64,000 nt of DNA from Hirundichthys speculiger (taxonomy: Eukaryota; Chordata; Actinopteri; Beloniformes; Exocoetidae), in contig JAGFBZ010002568.1 of assembly GCA_018398805.1 (NCBI GenBank), positions 460,001 to 524,000 of the forward strand. The letters run 5' to 3'. The position numbers were made by a program, and so were the translations under genes. The notes beneath the pieces are model-generated. The model saw only the letters and a program-made list of their open reading frames with translations. It ran no database searches and was not told the DNA's origin. The first letter of the stretch is position 1. Each line of letters starts with the position of its first letter. Below are positions 12,137 to 24,976 of this stretch, in pieces.

Positions 12137-13544
12137 AGCCGCTGGTTTAGTTGTGACGTCTGAAGTGAGGATGGATGGTCTAATTGGGACAAATGTCGGG
12201 TAGAGTTGCATTAGCCAGCTAAGCTAGCAATGAAAGCTACTATGATCTAGCTAGATGGCATTGTTAACAGCTTACTTTTGGAGCATCTTAATTATTAGCT
12301 AACACAAGACTAACTATCCTGCTACTAACCGTGAGCTGACAGCTCATAACGTATGTTAGCTAGTAGATAGCCTGCCTTCAATATTTGGCAAACACAAGCC
12401 AGCTAATTTTATCTATTTGTTAGCCCACAGGTAGCTACTAGCTAACATTTATTAGTTAATGAGTTAATTTGTTAATACTTAGTGAACTGTCAGTTACTGC
12501 CAGCTAACACTTTGTTAATGGGGAGCTATGAGCCAACATTTAACTGTGCGGTCGCTGTGCTACGGTGGGCACTTGTTCATCATTTGTCTGTTTTTGGAAA
12601 AGAAAATAACTGAGGTTTTCACATGAAGCATGAAAGACGGACAGAAGTAACTAGATATAGTCCTGCCTGAAGTTGTAGCTCCTACAGGTGGTTCTACAAG
12701 CTCTTGATTCATGGGGGCACTCAGGATTGTTTAGTGCCTCTTTTCTGTTAATAGGGATCAAACATTTCCTCTCATTTTACAGCCACATGTGATTAATTTT
12801 TCCTGATTTCAGTCTTAAAATCACTGCAGAGCTGAAGGAGAAGTCCTGAGAGGTGTTTTTATTGTTTCATCCTCCTGTGACTCCTTGATTTTGTCGAGCA
12901 AACATCCTGGCTGACGGAGGTGAAAATGAATGTTCTTGGCTGCAGCCTCACCATCCCTCTTAAAAGTTAAACAGCCATAAAAAGGCTGCGGGAACTCTGA
13001 CCTTCACCGTCTAACCGAGCAGGAAAAGCCAATGATGTGTACAAGGCCCCGCTCGGCCTCGCCAGATGATGATGAAATACGTCTCGGCGTCACGAAAAGA
13101 TAACCGCACGCCCCCCGTGACAGATATGAGCTCGCTATTTTAATAACAGCCCAATTTCTGCAGCACTAAAATGTTTTACTGGCGGCCGTAAAGCAGGCGT
13201 CGTCGTCAGGGGAGGCCGGAGGAGGAGGAGGAGGGTCTACGGAGGACACGAGATCCAGCGTGAATGCAGGACTCTGATGGTTTCAGAAAGTTAAGACCTC
13301 TGAAAGACTCTTCCAGGTTGTAAAATAAATGTATAAATAAATGCATTTACAACAGAAAACTGGTTAAAACTGTGAGGACTGAATGTCTCAGTCTCAGTTT
13401 TCCATTTGAAATTTGCAGGTTTATGAAAAATACTCATATTTGTTAATTTATACATCTTATTTCTAAAAAAAAAATGAAGTTTTTAGGGTCAGGATTGTAA
13501 TAGTTGCAAAAAGTAGTAAGGTGACAGAGAATCTTGGATATTAG
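12137..13544. other. Non-coding stretch; possible conserved non-coding block near 13060-13215
   Basis: TAGCTAAC-rich sequence (12210-12460), then unique sequence. The part at about 13060-13215 has balanced composition and no repeat character, unlike its surroundings, so it is a candidate conserved non-coding element. No gene was seen. Confidence 0.35.
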
Positions 13545-14480
13545 ATTTTAAAAAGCCGTGCTTTTCTCTAAATCAGGTTTTCTCTCAGATTAGTGGTTGA
13601 TGACGTCGGATATTTCTCTAAATCAGGTTTTCTTTAAGATTAGTTGTTTATAACGTCTGGATTTTCTCTAAATCAGGTTTTTTCTCAGATTAGTGGTTGA
13701 TAATGTTATGATTATCTCTAAATCAGGTTTTTTCTCAGATTATTGGTTTATGATGTCGGGATTTTCTCTAATTCAGGTTTTCTCTTAGATAAGTGGTTTA
13801 GGATGTCGGGATTTTCTCTAAATCGGGTTTTCTTTCAGATTAGTGGTTGATAACGTCGGGATTTTCTCTAAATCGGGTTTTTCTCTAAATCAGGTTTTTC
13901 TCTCAGATTAGAGGTTAATAATGTTGGGATTTTCTCTAAATCAGGTTTTTCTCAGATTAGTGGTTTATAACTTCGAAATTTTCTCTAAATCAGGTTTTCT
14001 CTCAGATTAGTGGCTGATAACAACAGGATTTTCTCTAAATCAGGTTTTCTCTCAGATAAGTGGTTTATGACGTCAGGATTTTCTCTAAATCAAGTTTTTC
14101 TATCAGATAAGTGGTTTATGATGTCAGGATTTTCTCTAAATCAGGTTTTCTCTCAGATAAGTGGTTTATGACGTCAGGATTTTCTCTAAATCAAGTTTTT
14201 CTATCAGATAAGTGGTTTATGATGTCAGGATTTTCTCTAAATCAGGTTTTCTCAGATTAGTGGTCGATAACGTCGGGATTTTCTCTAAATCAGGTTTTCT
14301 CTCAGATTAGTGATTTATGACTTTTGCATTTTCTCTAAATCAGGTTTTTCTCAGATTAGTGGTTTATAACTTCGAGATTTTCTCTAAATCAGGTTTTCTC
14401 TCAGGTTAGTGGTTTATGACGTCAGGATTTTCTCTAAATCAGATTTTCTCTCAGATTAGTGGTTTTGACGTTGGGATTTT
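13545..14480. repeat. 50-bp minisatellite with CRE-like sites
   Basis: Units of about 50 bp read TTTTCTCTAAATCAGG, TTTTCTCTCAGATTAGTGG, then TTTATGACGTCAGGA. Three copies contain a perfect TGACGTCA (14068-14075, 14169-14176, 14417-14424). Many others have TGATGTCA or AACGTCGG variants, consistent with CpG decay. About 18 copies. Confidence 0.93.
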
Positions 14481-16087
14481 CTCCAGATCGGGTCTGGACT
14501 CCTACTGAACTGGGCCTCCAGTCAGAAGCGTCCACAGGACCCCTCAGAGGCTGGAAAGGGCCCTGGTTAGAAAAGACGTCAGGTTGTTTTCCAGCGGTTT
14601 GATTAGATGGACAGACTGGTGAGAACAGAGTCACCAGTTAGTGGTGGTCCTGGTGTTTCATCTCAGCGTCTCCAGACGGTAGAAGGTCCTTGGCGGTCCC
14701 TGGACCCACCTGGAGGACGCTCCTCGGCTTCAGGGTGAGCGTGTGTGGTCCCTTCAGTCGCCAGGCGACTGGACGGCTGGACGGCAGCTGAGTCCTGGCA
14801 GGAGGGAGGAGGAGGAGGAGGAGGAGGAGGAGGCTTTCTTCGGCGCTGACACCCTCATTCAGACCCGGGGCGGCCGGGGAACAAAAGCCCCGAGGAGGCC
14901 TGAAAGGAGGCAGAAGACGGCTCCGGTCGTTTATTTGGTCCAAAACAAAGTGAGAGTCCTGCTTTGTCGGGCCTGAATGGCCGAGAGCAAATATGGCTGG
15001 AAGTGTTAGTTTTCTTCGTTTCAAGAGGAAGAAGAGAAAGCTGGAGTGAAGACAAAGAGGCCATGAGATCATTTCCCGGCAGACATATTTACTCGCTCAC
15101 ACGCTTCACCGACTTCAGTGTGGAAGGAGGGAGATGGAGAACAAATGTTCCTGGAGCTGAAGCTTCCCTCTCAGGGAGGGGTTCGGTCTGGAATCACACC
15201 GGCAACCCCGGGTACCCCCCCACTGCTCCTGCAGCATCTAGAGGCTGCAGCCGGGAGCTGCTGCTGGTCTGGAGACCAACACAATGCCACCAGGGGAAAG
15301 ACATCAGCAGTGTGAGCTGATGTTGCTGGAAGGCTCATTAATTCATTAGTTCAGTGTTGCACAGTGAGAAAGATTCTTCAGACGTGAAGACAGTGGTTGG
15401 TCTCCTCTGTCCAGAGACTGTCTCTCAGAGACAAGCAAGAGAAGACGTTCAGAGGCAGAACGTAAACTCCTGTGTCTTTTAGCTTCAGGCCTCAGCTGGA
15501 CAGTCCTCAGCACCAGCACTGAGCAGGGTCCTGGTTCCTGGAACAGAAGGTCCCATCAGTCAGCAGCATCCAGACTGGCTCTGAGATGTTTAAATAAGTC
15601 TCGTTCCAATTACGCCTTTAAAAAGGACTCATTAAAGCGCCACAAAGACTCCGACTGAAAGCAAACGCAGACAGCTAAAGGAGTCTCAGAGGTGCATTGA
15701 GAAGAATGGCTCCAGCTTTGACACTTCAGAGGAACACAATGGCCCCGCTGGCCCCGCCCCTCAGCCTTTCGTTGGCCCCGCCCCTCAGCCTTTCACCCTG
15801 CAGCAGGAGCCAGAGGCCCGCTCCGGTCCTGCCAGCCCCCCCCCCCTCAGCTCCAACCAGACCAGCAGGAGGACGTCTCTGGCTGCAGGTGCAGGAGGAC
15901 GCGTCGTAAAAGATGCTCAAAGAAAAACAGAAAAAGACAGAAAAGGGAGAACAGCAGAGAGAAAGAGAGAAAGGAGAAAGGAAAGAGAAAGGAAAGAAGC
16001 TCCATGGAGGTTGAGATGATTCATTCAGCCACATTTAAAGAGATTTAAGACAGAAACAATCATGTGACGATCATGAGACGGGACTGG
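14481..16087. other. GC-moderate unique stretch, no gene recognised
   Basis: Contains a GGAGGAGG purine run (14805-14833), a 25-bp duplication of GGCCCCGCCCCTCAGCCTTTC (15748-15793) and an A/G-rich tract (15930-16010). The paired opposite-strand frames over 14638-15320 have no domain-like content. Confidence 0.5.
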
Positions 16088-16091
16088 GACA

Positions 16092-16123
<32 letters not shown>
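16088..16123. repeat. GGGACT hexamer microsatellite
   Basis: Repeated GGGACTGGGACT directly adjoining the tRNA-like duplication. Confidence 0.85.
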
Positions 16124-16124
<1 letters not shown>

Positions 16125-16251
16125 ACCTGTGCTGCTGGACGGCCTGCTCCACCACTGAGCCAGTCTTCAGCACCAAGACCACAGGCTGGGACTCGAACCT
16201 GTGACCTGTGCTGCTGGACGGCCTGCTCCACCACTGAGCCAGTCTTCAGCA
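16124..16251 (-). mobile_element. tRNA-like SINE fragment with a 49-bp direct duplication
   Basis: On the minus strand an A-box-like TGGCTCAGTGG (complement of 16231-16241) is followed after about 32 nt by a B-box-like GGTTCGAGTCC (complement of 16189-16199). This is the spacing of a tRNA-type internal polymerase III promoter. The A-box half is duplicated: 16124-16172 equals 16203-16251. A functional tRNA is unlikely, because no cloverleaf or acceptor stem is evident. Confidence 0.5.
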
Positions 16252-16789
16252 GCCCTGGAATCTTCTGGAGCAGAAGCAGACGTTCACCTCCGTGTCTCCG
16301 CTGAGCCTCGGCTCTCGGTTTCCCTTCGGCGCGTCAGGCGCCGCACCAAGAACACAATCTGTCGCCCCGCAGAGCGGCTGCCAGCGCCTGAATTAAACAT
16401 CCGTCTCAGCTAGAGGTGAAGCCGTTTGATTTCACGTCGTGACCCAGATAAGACGGCGGCGGGCGAGAAGCTGGAAGCTCTGACCTGCTTCAGCTCGCTG
16501 CTCACGGCCTCCTGCACATGTATGATCTGGAGAACACGCTAACATTTCATCAGCCACTCCCACAGTATTCCCTCCTACCACCCTAGAGAAAACTAACAAC
16601 AACAAGGTGCTGAGGAAGCAGATGATCCAACAATGATGAACCAAGGAGACAAGGAGACAAGGAGACAAGTCTTCACAGGACAGAACTAAACTGTTTCCAG
16701 GGGAACCAGAAACTAATGTTCAAAGACAGAAATGGAGCAATTTTTAGCGATAGCATGGTTCAACAAAAGAAGAAATAAAGGAAACTGCA
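16252..16789. other. Non-coding stretch
   Basis: Unique sequence without a recognisable gene; a short AAGGAGACA triplication lies at 16641-16665. Confidence 0.5.
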
Positions 16790-19070
16790 GTTCCTCTACC
16801 GACCACTAGAGGCTGCAGTTCCTCTACAACAACTAGAGGCTGCAGTTCCTCTACTGACCACTAGAGGCTGCAGTTCCTCTATTGACCACTGGAGGCTGCA
16901 GTTCCTCTACCGACCACTATAGGCTGCAGTTCCTCTACTGACCATTAGAGGCTGCAGTTCCTCTACCGACCACTAGAGGCTGTAGTTCCTCTACAACAAC
17001 TAGAGGCTGCAGTTCCTCTACTGACCACTAGAGGCTGCAGTTCCTCTATTGACCACTGGAGGCTGCAGTTCCTCTACCGACCACTATAGGCTGCAGTTCC
17101 TCTACTGACCACTAGAGGCTGCAGTTCCTCTACCGACCACTAGAGGCTGTAGTTCCTCTACCGACCACTGGAGGCTGCAGTTCCTCTACCGACCACAAGA
17201 GGCAGCAGTTCCTCTACTGACCACTAGAGGCCTCAGTTCCTCTACCGACCACTGGAGGCTGCAGTTCCTCTACTGACCACAAGAGGCAGCAGTTCCTCTA
17301 CTGACCACTAGAGGCTGCAGTTCCTCTACTGAAAACTAGAGGCTGCAGTTCCTCTTCCACTGAGGCTGCAGTTTCTAGAGACTAGAGACTGCAGTTCCTC
17401 TACTGACCACTAGAGGCTGGCAGTTCCTCTACTGAAAACTAGAGGCTGCAGTTCCTCTACTGACTAGAGGCTGCAGTTCCTCTACTGACCACTAGGCTGC
17501 AGTTCCTCTACCGAGAGCCACTAGAGGCCTTCCTCTACCGACCATTAGAGGCTGCAGTTCCTCTACTGACCACTAGAGACTGCAGTTCCTATACCGACCA
17601 GGAGGCTGCAGTTCCTCTACTGACCACACTGACCAGGCTGCAGTTCCTCTACCGACCACTAGAGGCTGCAGTTCCTCTACGACAAGTAGAGGCTGCAGTT
17701 CCTCTACTGAAAACTAGAGGCTGCAGTTCCTCTTCCAACCAATAGAGGCTGCAGTTCCTCTACTGACCACTAGAGACTGCAGTTCCTCTACCGACCACTG
17801 GAGGCTGCAGTTCCTCTACCGACCACAAGAGGCTGCAGTTCCCCTACAGACCACTAGAGGCTGCAGTTCCTCTATGACAACTAGAGGCTCGGTTCCTCTA
17901 CCGACCAATAGAGGCTGCAGTTCCTCTACCGACCACTAGAGGCTGCAGTTCATGTACTGACCACAAGAGGCTGCAGTTCCTCTACCGACCACTAGAGGCT
18001 GCAGTTCCTCTATGACAACTAGAGGCGTAGTTCCTTACTGACCCACAAGAGGCACAGTTCCTCTACTGACCACAAGAGGTACCGTTGACCACTAAGAGGC
18101 TGCAGTTCCTCTACCGACCACAAGAGGCTGCAGTTCCTCTATTGACCACAAGAGGCTACAGTTCCTCTACTGACCACAAGAGGCTGCAGTTCCTCCGCCG
18201 ACCACAAGAGGCTGCAGTTCCTCTACTGACCATAAGAGGCTGCAGTTCCTCTCCCGACCAATAGAGGCTGCAGTTCCTCTACGACAACTATAGGCTCGGT
18301 TCCTCTACTGACCACTACAGGCTCCAGTTCCTCTATTGACCACTAGAGGCTACAGTTCATTTACCGACCACTGGAGGCTGCAGTTCCTCTACTGACCACT
18401 AGAGGCTGCAGTTCATTTACCGACCACTAGAGGCTGCAGTTCATTTACCGACCACTAGAGGCTGCAGTTCCTCCACCGACCACTAGAGGCTGCAGTTCAT
18501 TTACCGACCACTAGAGGCTGCAGTTCCTCTACCGACTACTAGAGGCTGCAGTTCATTTACCGACCACTAGAGGCTGCAGTTCCTCCACCGACCACTAGAG
18601 GCTGCAGTTCCTCTACCGACTACTAGAGGCTGCAGTTCCTCCACCGACCACTAGAGGCTGTAGTTCCTCCAACGACCACAAGAGGCTGCAGTTCCTCTAT
18701 TGACCACAAGAGGCTGCAGTTTCTCTACCGACCAATAGAGGCTCCGTTCCTCTACTGACCACTACAGGCTCCAGTTCCTCTATTGACCACTAGAGGCTCG
18801 GTTCCTCTACCGACCACTAGAGGCTGCAGTTCCTCTACCGACCACTAGAGGCTGCAGTTCATTTACCGACCACTAGAGGCTGCAGTTCCTCCACCGACCA
18901 CTAGAGGCTGCAGTTCATTTACCGACCACTAGAGGCTGCAGTTCCTCCACCGACCACTAGAGGCTGCAGTTCCTCTACCGACTACTAGAGGCTGCAGTTC
19001 CTCCACCGACCACTAGAGGCTGTAGTTCTTCCACCGACCACTAGAGGCTGCAGTTCCTCTTCTTTCCACC
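16790..19070. repeat. 28-bp minisatellite (CTGCAGTTCCTC..CCACTAGAGG), about 80 copies
   Basis: The unit is CTGCAGTTCCTCTACCGA followed by CCACTAGAGG. Sub-variants (TTCATTTACC, CTCCACCGAC) occur in runs, showing higher-order duplication, for example repeated blocks at 18420-18660 and 18830-19050. The same unit forms a second array at 34321-35362. The core CCACTAGAGGCTGC resembles the CTCF-binding core at 12 of 14 positions. Confidence 0.97.
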
Positions 19071-19414
19071 AGGGTCTGGCTAGTGAATTATTTCAGGATC
19101 ATTCCAGGAGAAGGTGTGCTTGGACCTGCTGTCAATCATTTTTACAACTGCACTAGAGACTGGTGGTTGTAGGCCAAACCAACTGTCTCTAGGTGTAGAC
19201 TTTAACATGTTCTTGTCATTTTATGTCATGTTTTCCTCGACTAGTCTGGAAAAGTTTGAAGAATTGTTTTCCAGATTGAATGCAGCAACAGCCCATGATG
19301 ATGTCTTACCCTTTAAGCACCGTGTTAACACATGCTGAATGATCCAGACCAGCTGGGCCTCTGCGGGTTAAACATGATTCAGATAAGCTGAGCTGCTCCC
19401 AGGAGGCTCCTCAT

Positions 19415-19415
<1 letters not shown>
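19071..19415. other. Short unique stretch between arrays
   Basis: No gene recognised; the 74-codon frame at 19114-19338 has no recognisable content. Confidence 0.45.
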
Positions 19416-19460
<45 letters not shown>

Positions 19461-19468
19461 ACACACAT
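19416..19468. repeat. Poly(C) tract followed by (AC)n
   Basis: A 31-nt C run (19416-19446) leads directly into an AC dinucleotide run. Confidence 0.97.
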
Positions 19469-19689
19469 ATCTCTGTTAGTGGAGGGAGGAAGATGAGGGG
19501 TGAAGGCGTTGTCCCTGGAAACAAGAGAGGGGAGGAGGAGGGGTGGGCTTTTATTACAGGGGAGGTAGTGTTGTCTTCCTTTTTACACACCCATTAACAG
19601 CCCCTGTAAAAGCATGGGGGGAGGCTCCGCCTTCCTACAGTGCACCTGGGCATGATGGGAAAGAGGAAGAGCGGAGGAAAATGATTGTG
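19469..19689. other. Short unique stretch
   Basis: No gene seen. Confidence 0.4.
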
Positions 19690-22477
19690 GAGGGAAAAAA
19701 ACAGCAGAAAACTGATCCTGGATCAGAATATTTAGAAAAATGATACAAGATAGGAATAATTAGAAAAATAATTGAGAATTGTTTCTGGATCAGAACAATT
19801 AGAAAACTGATCCTGGACCAGAATAATTAGAAGACTGATCCTGGATAAGAACAATAACAAAACTGATCCTGGATCATAATCATTAAAAAACTGATTCTGG
19901 ATCGGAACAATAACAACGCTGATCCTGGATCACAATCATTAAAAAACTGATCCTGGATAAGAACAACAACAAAACTGATCCTGGATCAGAATCATTTGAA
20001 AACTGATCCTGGATCGGAACAATTAAAAAAATAACAAAACTGATCGTGGATCAGAATCATTAGAAAACTGATCCTGGATCAGAATCATTAAAAAAAACTG
20101 ATCCTGATCAGAATAATAACAAAACTGATCCTGGATAAGAATTATTAGAAAACTGATCCTGGATCAGAATCATGAGAAAACTGAAGCTGATCAGAACAAT
20201 AACAAAACTGATCCTGCATCAGAAACAATAACAAAACTGATCCTGGATCAGAAAAATAACAAAAATTATCCTGGATCAGAATTATTAGAAAACTGATCCT
20301 GGATCGGAACAATAACAAAACTGATCCTGGTTCTGAATCATTACAAAACTAAACCTGAATCAGAAAAATAACAAAACTGATCATGGATCAGAAAAATTAG
20401 AAAAAAAATCCTTGATTTAGAAAACTGATCCGGTCAAAACAATAACACAACTGATCCGGGTTCAGAGTTATTAGAAAACTAATCTTGTATCAGAATAATA
20501 ACATAGCTGATCCTGGAGCAGAATCATAAGTAAAATTATCTTTGATCAGAACAATAACAAAACTAATCCTGGATCAGAATCATTAATAAAATGATCTGGA
20601 TTTTTTTTAAAAAATAACAAAACTGATCGTGGATCAGAATCATTAGAAAACTGATCCTGGATCAGAATCATTAAAAAAAACTGATCCTGATCAGAATAAT
20701 AACAAAACTGATCCTGGATCAGAATCATTAGAAAACTGATCCTGGATCAGAATCATTAAAAAAAACTGATCCTGATCAGAATCATTAGTAAAATGATCTG
20801 GATTAAAAAAAAAAAAAAAAAAAAAAAGCTGATCGTGGATCAGAATAATTGGAAAACTGATCCTTATAAGAAGAATAACAAAAACTGGTCCTGGATCAGA
20901 ATATTAAACTGATCCTGGATCAGAATCATGAGAAAACTGATCCTGGATCAAAAAAATAACAAAATTGATCCTGGATCAAAAATCATTAGAAAACTGATGC
21001 TGGATCAGAACACTAATAAAACTGACCCTGGATCAGAATCATTAGTAAAATAACCATAGATCAGAACAATTACAAAGCTAATCCTGGATCAGAATCATTA
21101 GTGAAAATATCCTGGATCAGAACAATAACAAAACTGATCCTGGATCAGAATAATTAGAAAACTGATATTGGATCAGAATCATTGGAAAACTGATCCTGGA
21201 TCAGAATCATTAGAAAACTGATCCTGGATCAAAACAACAATAACAAAGCTGATTCTGGATCAGAAACATTGGAAAACTGATGTTGGATCAGACCAACAAC
21301 AAAATTGATCTTGGATCAGAATCATTAGAAAACTGATCCTGGATCAGAATTATTAGAAAGCACGGTCTGAAACATTAGAAAACTGATCCTGAGGAGATGG
21401 CCTCCACCAGGAGATGTCCTCCACCAGTAGATGTCCTCCATCAGGAGATGTCCTCCACCAGGAGATGTCCTCATTCAGGAGATGTCCTCCATCAGGAGAT
21501 GTCCTCCACCAGGAGATGTCCTCATTCAGGAGATGTCCTCCATCCGGTCAAAACAATACCACAACTGATCGGGGTTCAGAGTTATTAGAAAACTGATCCT
21601 GGATCAGAATCATTGGTAAAATTATCCTTGATCAGAACAATAACAAAGCTAATCCTGGATCAGTTTTGTAGAAAACTGATGCGGGATCAGAAAAAAAAAA
21701 AAAACAAAACTGATCCTGGATCAGAATTATAAAACTGATGCTGCATCAGAATCATTATAAAACTGATCCTGGTTTAGAATCATAAGAAAACTGATCCTGG
21801 ATCAGCACAATAACAAAACTGACCCTGGATTAGAATCATTAGAAACAAGGATCCTGATTAGAACAATAACAAAACTGATCCTGTTCAGAAAGATAACAAA
21901 ACTGATCCTGGATAAGAATAATTAGAAAAACTGATCCTGGATCAGAACAATAACAAAACTGATTCTGATAAGAACAATAACAAAACTGAGCCTGGATCAG
22001 AATTATTAGTAAAATGATCCTGGATCAAAAAAATAACAAAACTGATAGTGGATCAGAATAATTAGAAAAACTGATCCTGGATAAGAAGAATAATTATTAT
22101 ATTATTAATTATTATAAAGAATTATTAGTAAAATCATCCTGGATCAGAACAAAGCTGATCCTGGATCAGAATCATTAGTAAACTAAACCTGACTCAGAAA
22201 AATAACACAACTGATCCTCGATCAGAACGAAGCTGATCCTGGGTCAGAATCATTCGTAAACTGATCCTGGATCAGAACAATAACAAAACTCATCCTGGAT
22301 CAGAATCATTAGTAAAATGATCTGGATCCAAAAAAAAAAACGGATCGTGGATCAGAGTAATTGGAAAACTGATCCTGAAAAGAAGAATAACAAAAACTGA
22401 TCCAGGATCAGAATCAGTTTCAGAAACTGATCCTGGATCAGAATCATGAGAAAACTGATCCTGGATCAAAAAATCAG
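19690..22477. repeat. 28-bp minisatellite built on CTGATCCTGGATCAG
   Basis: Units of about 28 bp: AACTGATCCTGGATCAG followed by AATCATTAGAA or AACAATAACAA. The core CTGATCC-T-GGATCAG is palindromic around one base. Periodicity is loose because A-runs vary in length. It is interrupted at 21393-21545 by 17-bp units. Confidence 0.93.
21393..21545. repeat. 17-bp array (AGGAGATGTCCTCCATC), first block
   Basis: About nine units embedded in the CTGATCC array; same unit as the main block at 22478-23592. Confidence 0.95.
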
Positions 22478-23592
22478 ATGTCCTCCACCAGGAGATGTCC
22501 TCATTCAGGAGATGTCCTCCATCTCCTGATGGAGATGATGGAGATGGAGATCTCCTCCACCAGGAGATGTACTCCATCAGGAGAAGTCCTCTGTCAGGAG
22601 ATTTCCTCCATCAGGAGATGTCATCCATGATATGTCCTCCACCAGGAGATGTCCTCATTCAGGACATCTCCTAGTGGAGATGTCCTCATCCAGGAGATGT
22701 CCTCCATCTCCTGATGGAGATGATGGAGATGGAGATCTCCTCCACCAGGAGATGTCCTCATTCAGGAGATGTCCTCCACCAGGAGATGTACTCCATCAGG
22801 AGAAGTCCTCTGTTAGGAGATTTCCTCCATCAGGAGATGTCATCCATGATATGTCCTCCACCAGGAGATGTCCTCATTCAGGAGAGGTCCTCCATCAGGA
22901 GATGTCCTCCATCAGACCTCCATCAGGAGATGTCCTCATTCAGGAGAGGTCCTCCATCAGGAGATGTACTCCATCAGGAGAAGTCCTCTGTTAGGAGATT
23001 TCCTCCATCAGGAGATGTCATCCATGATATGTCCTCCACCAGGAGATGTCCTCATTCAGGAGAGGTCCTCCATCAGGAGATGTCCTCCATCAGACCTCCA
23101 TCAGGAGATGTCCTCATTCAGGAGAGGTCCTCCATCAGGAGATGTCCTCCACAAGGAGATGTCATCCATTAGGACATGTCCTCAGTCAGGAGATGTGCCC
23201 CCAGGAGATGTCCTCATTCAGATGTCCTCCATCAGGAGATGTCCTCACCAGGAGATGTCTTCCATCAGGAGATGTCCTCATTCAGATGTCCTCCATCAGG
23301 ATATGTCCTCCACCAGGAGATGTCTTCCATCAGGAGATGTCCTCTATCAGGAGATGCCCTCAGTCAGGAGATGTGCCACACCAGGAGATGTCCTCCATCA
23401 GATGTCCTCCACCAGGAGATGTCCTTCATCAGGGCATGTCCTCAGTCAGGAGATGTGCCCCCAGGAGATGTCCTCATTCAGATGTCCTCCATCAGGAGAT
23501 GTCCTCCACCAGGAGATGTCCTCCATCAGATGTCCTCCATCAGGAGATGTCCTCCATCAGGAGATGTCCTCTTTCAGGAGATGTCCCCCTCT
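22478..23592. repeat. 17-bp array (AGGAGATGTCCTCCATC), main block with higher-order structure
   Basis: Seventeen-bp units. The distinctive segment CTCCTGATGGAGATGATGG occurs near 22515 and again about 187 bp later (11 units), and the CATCCATGATATGTCC variant recurs three times, so whole blocks were duplicated. Seventeen is not a multiple of three and no unit frame has a stop, so all three plus frames stay open. The resulting SSxRRCPxSGDVLHQE frames are not genes. Confidence 0.95.
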
Positions 23593-24564
23593 TGTTGTTA
23601 CAGCTCTTGTAGCAGCAGATGAACCAACGGGACAGATTAGAGGAGGACCCTTCCTTTGAGATGAGAGGAGATGATCCAGTAAACTTATTGATTGAGTGTT
23701 TCATCTGTGCTCTTTCTTCTTCTCAACAGCTGTTCTTTTTAATGATCCTGCTTTTCCTCTGATTTCAGTTCATTTCTTCTTCTTGAAGACTGAACCTGAC
23801 TCCAGTCAGACCTCCAGCTGGACATTTTGGACCACACGTCCCTGTCAGTCTCATATGACATGAGGTCAAAGCGGCTGGACCAGGAATAGTTTTGAGGACA
23901 TCTTCTTTTGTTTCCTTTGGTCTGAATGTTGCTGTACAGCTGATGGACCTGGACATGAAGTAAAGAAATGAAGCAGAGCAGCAGCTTCTTCAGAGGTAGA
24001 GTTGTAGGCTGACTCCTGTGTTTTCCTGCTGGAACACCTGGAAACACCTGAGGGCCTGACGTGGCCTTCTGTCCCACCTGCAACGTTTCTCTGCTCCTGA
24101 TTATCTACGACCCCTCATCAATCTCAGCACCTTTCCCCTCCAAGCGCCACACCAGGTTTCTTGGCACCTCGGCCGGTCGGGCGGCTTTGAAGCGTCCCCG
24201 CTAAGGTGTTGGTTTACGACCGAAGGTGGAGATGAGATTCCAGGACGGGTCGTAAATTAGAATAGGCGCAAAGCAGAAAAGCTGGAGGCGAAAACATAAG
24301 AGGTTGTTAGAGCTGAGTCTGTTATCACCTGAGACATTCTCCAAATATGAGAGGCTCCTGAACAGCGATGGTGACTGGAACAACAAAGCAGGAGGCCTGA
24401 AGCAAGTCCACATCACTTTTTTACTAAAAGACCCTCGAACAACCGAGGAGTCAAGGCTACTAAACAGAAGTTCAATCATCCTGCAACAGCAGTTTTACTC
24501 AACTAACCCCGAACTCTTCTGTAGGGAGATGAAACATGCCAGATATTTGTAGCTGTCAGCAATT
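23593..24564. other. Unique non-coding stretch
   Basis: No recognisable gene. Opposite-strand frames at 23739-24083 and 24201-24552 lack domain-like content. Confidence 0.5.
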
Positions 24565-24784
24565 GTTGGATGGATGGTTGGATGGATGGATGGATGATGG
24601 ATGGATGGATGGATGGATGGATGATGGATGGATGGATGGATGATGGATGGATGGTGGATGGATGATGGATGGATGGTGGATGGATGGATGGATGATGGAT
24701 GGATGGATGATGGATGGATGGGATGGATGGTGGATGGATAATGGATGGAAGGATGGATGGATGGTGGATGGTGGATGGATGATG

Positions 24785-24855
<71 letters not shown>

Positions 24856-24976
24856 GAATGGATGATGAATGAATGGATGGATCAACAGATGGATGGACGG
24901 ATAGATGAGGGTGGGTGGATGGATGGATGGATGGATGGATGGATGGATGGATGGATGGATGGATGGATGGATGGAT
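24565..24976. repeat. GGAT tetranucleotide microsatellite with a GATA block
   Basis: (GGAT)n with scattered GATGGATGGT variants. A pure GATA run occupies about 24784-24853. Confidence 0.97.

Noticed and set aside
16180..16253. Functional tRNA gene on the minus strand
   Set aside because: A and B boxes are present, but no acceptor stem, anticodon loop or terminator could be fitted.
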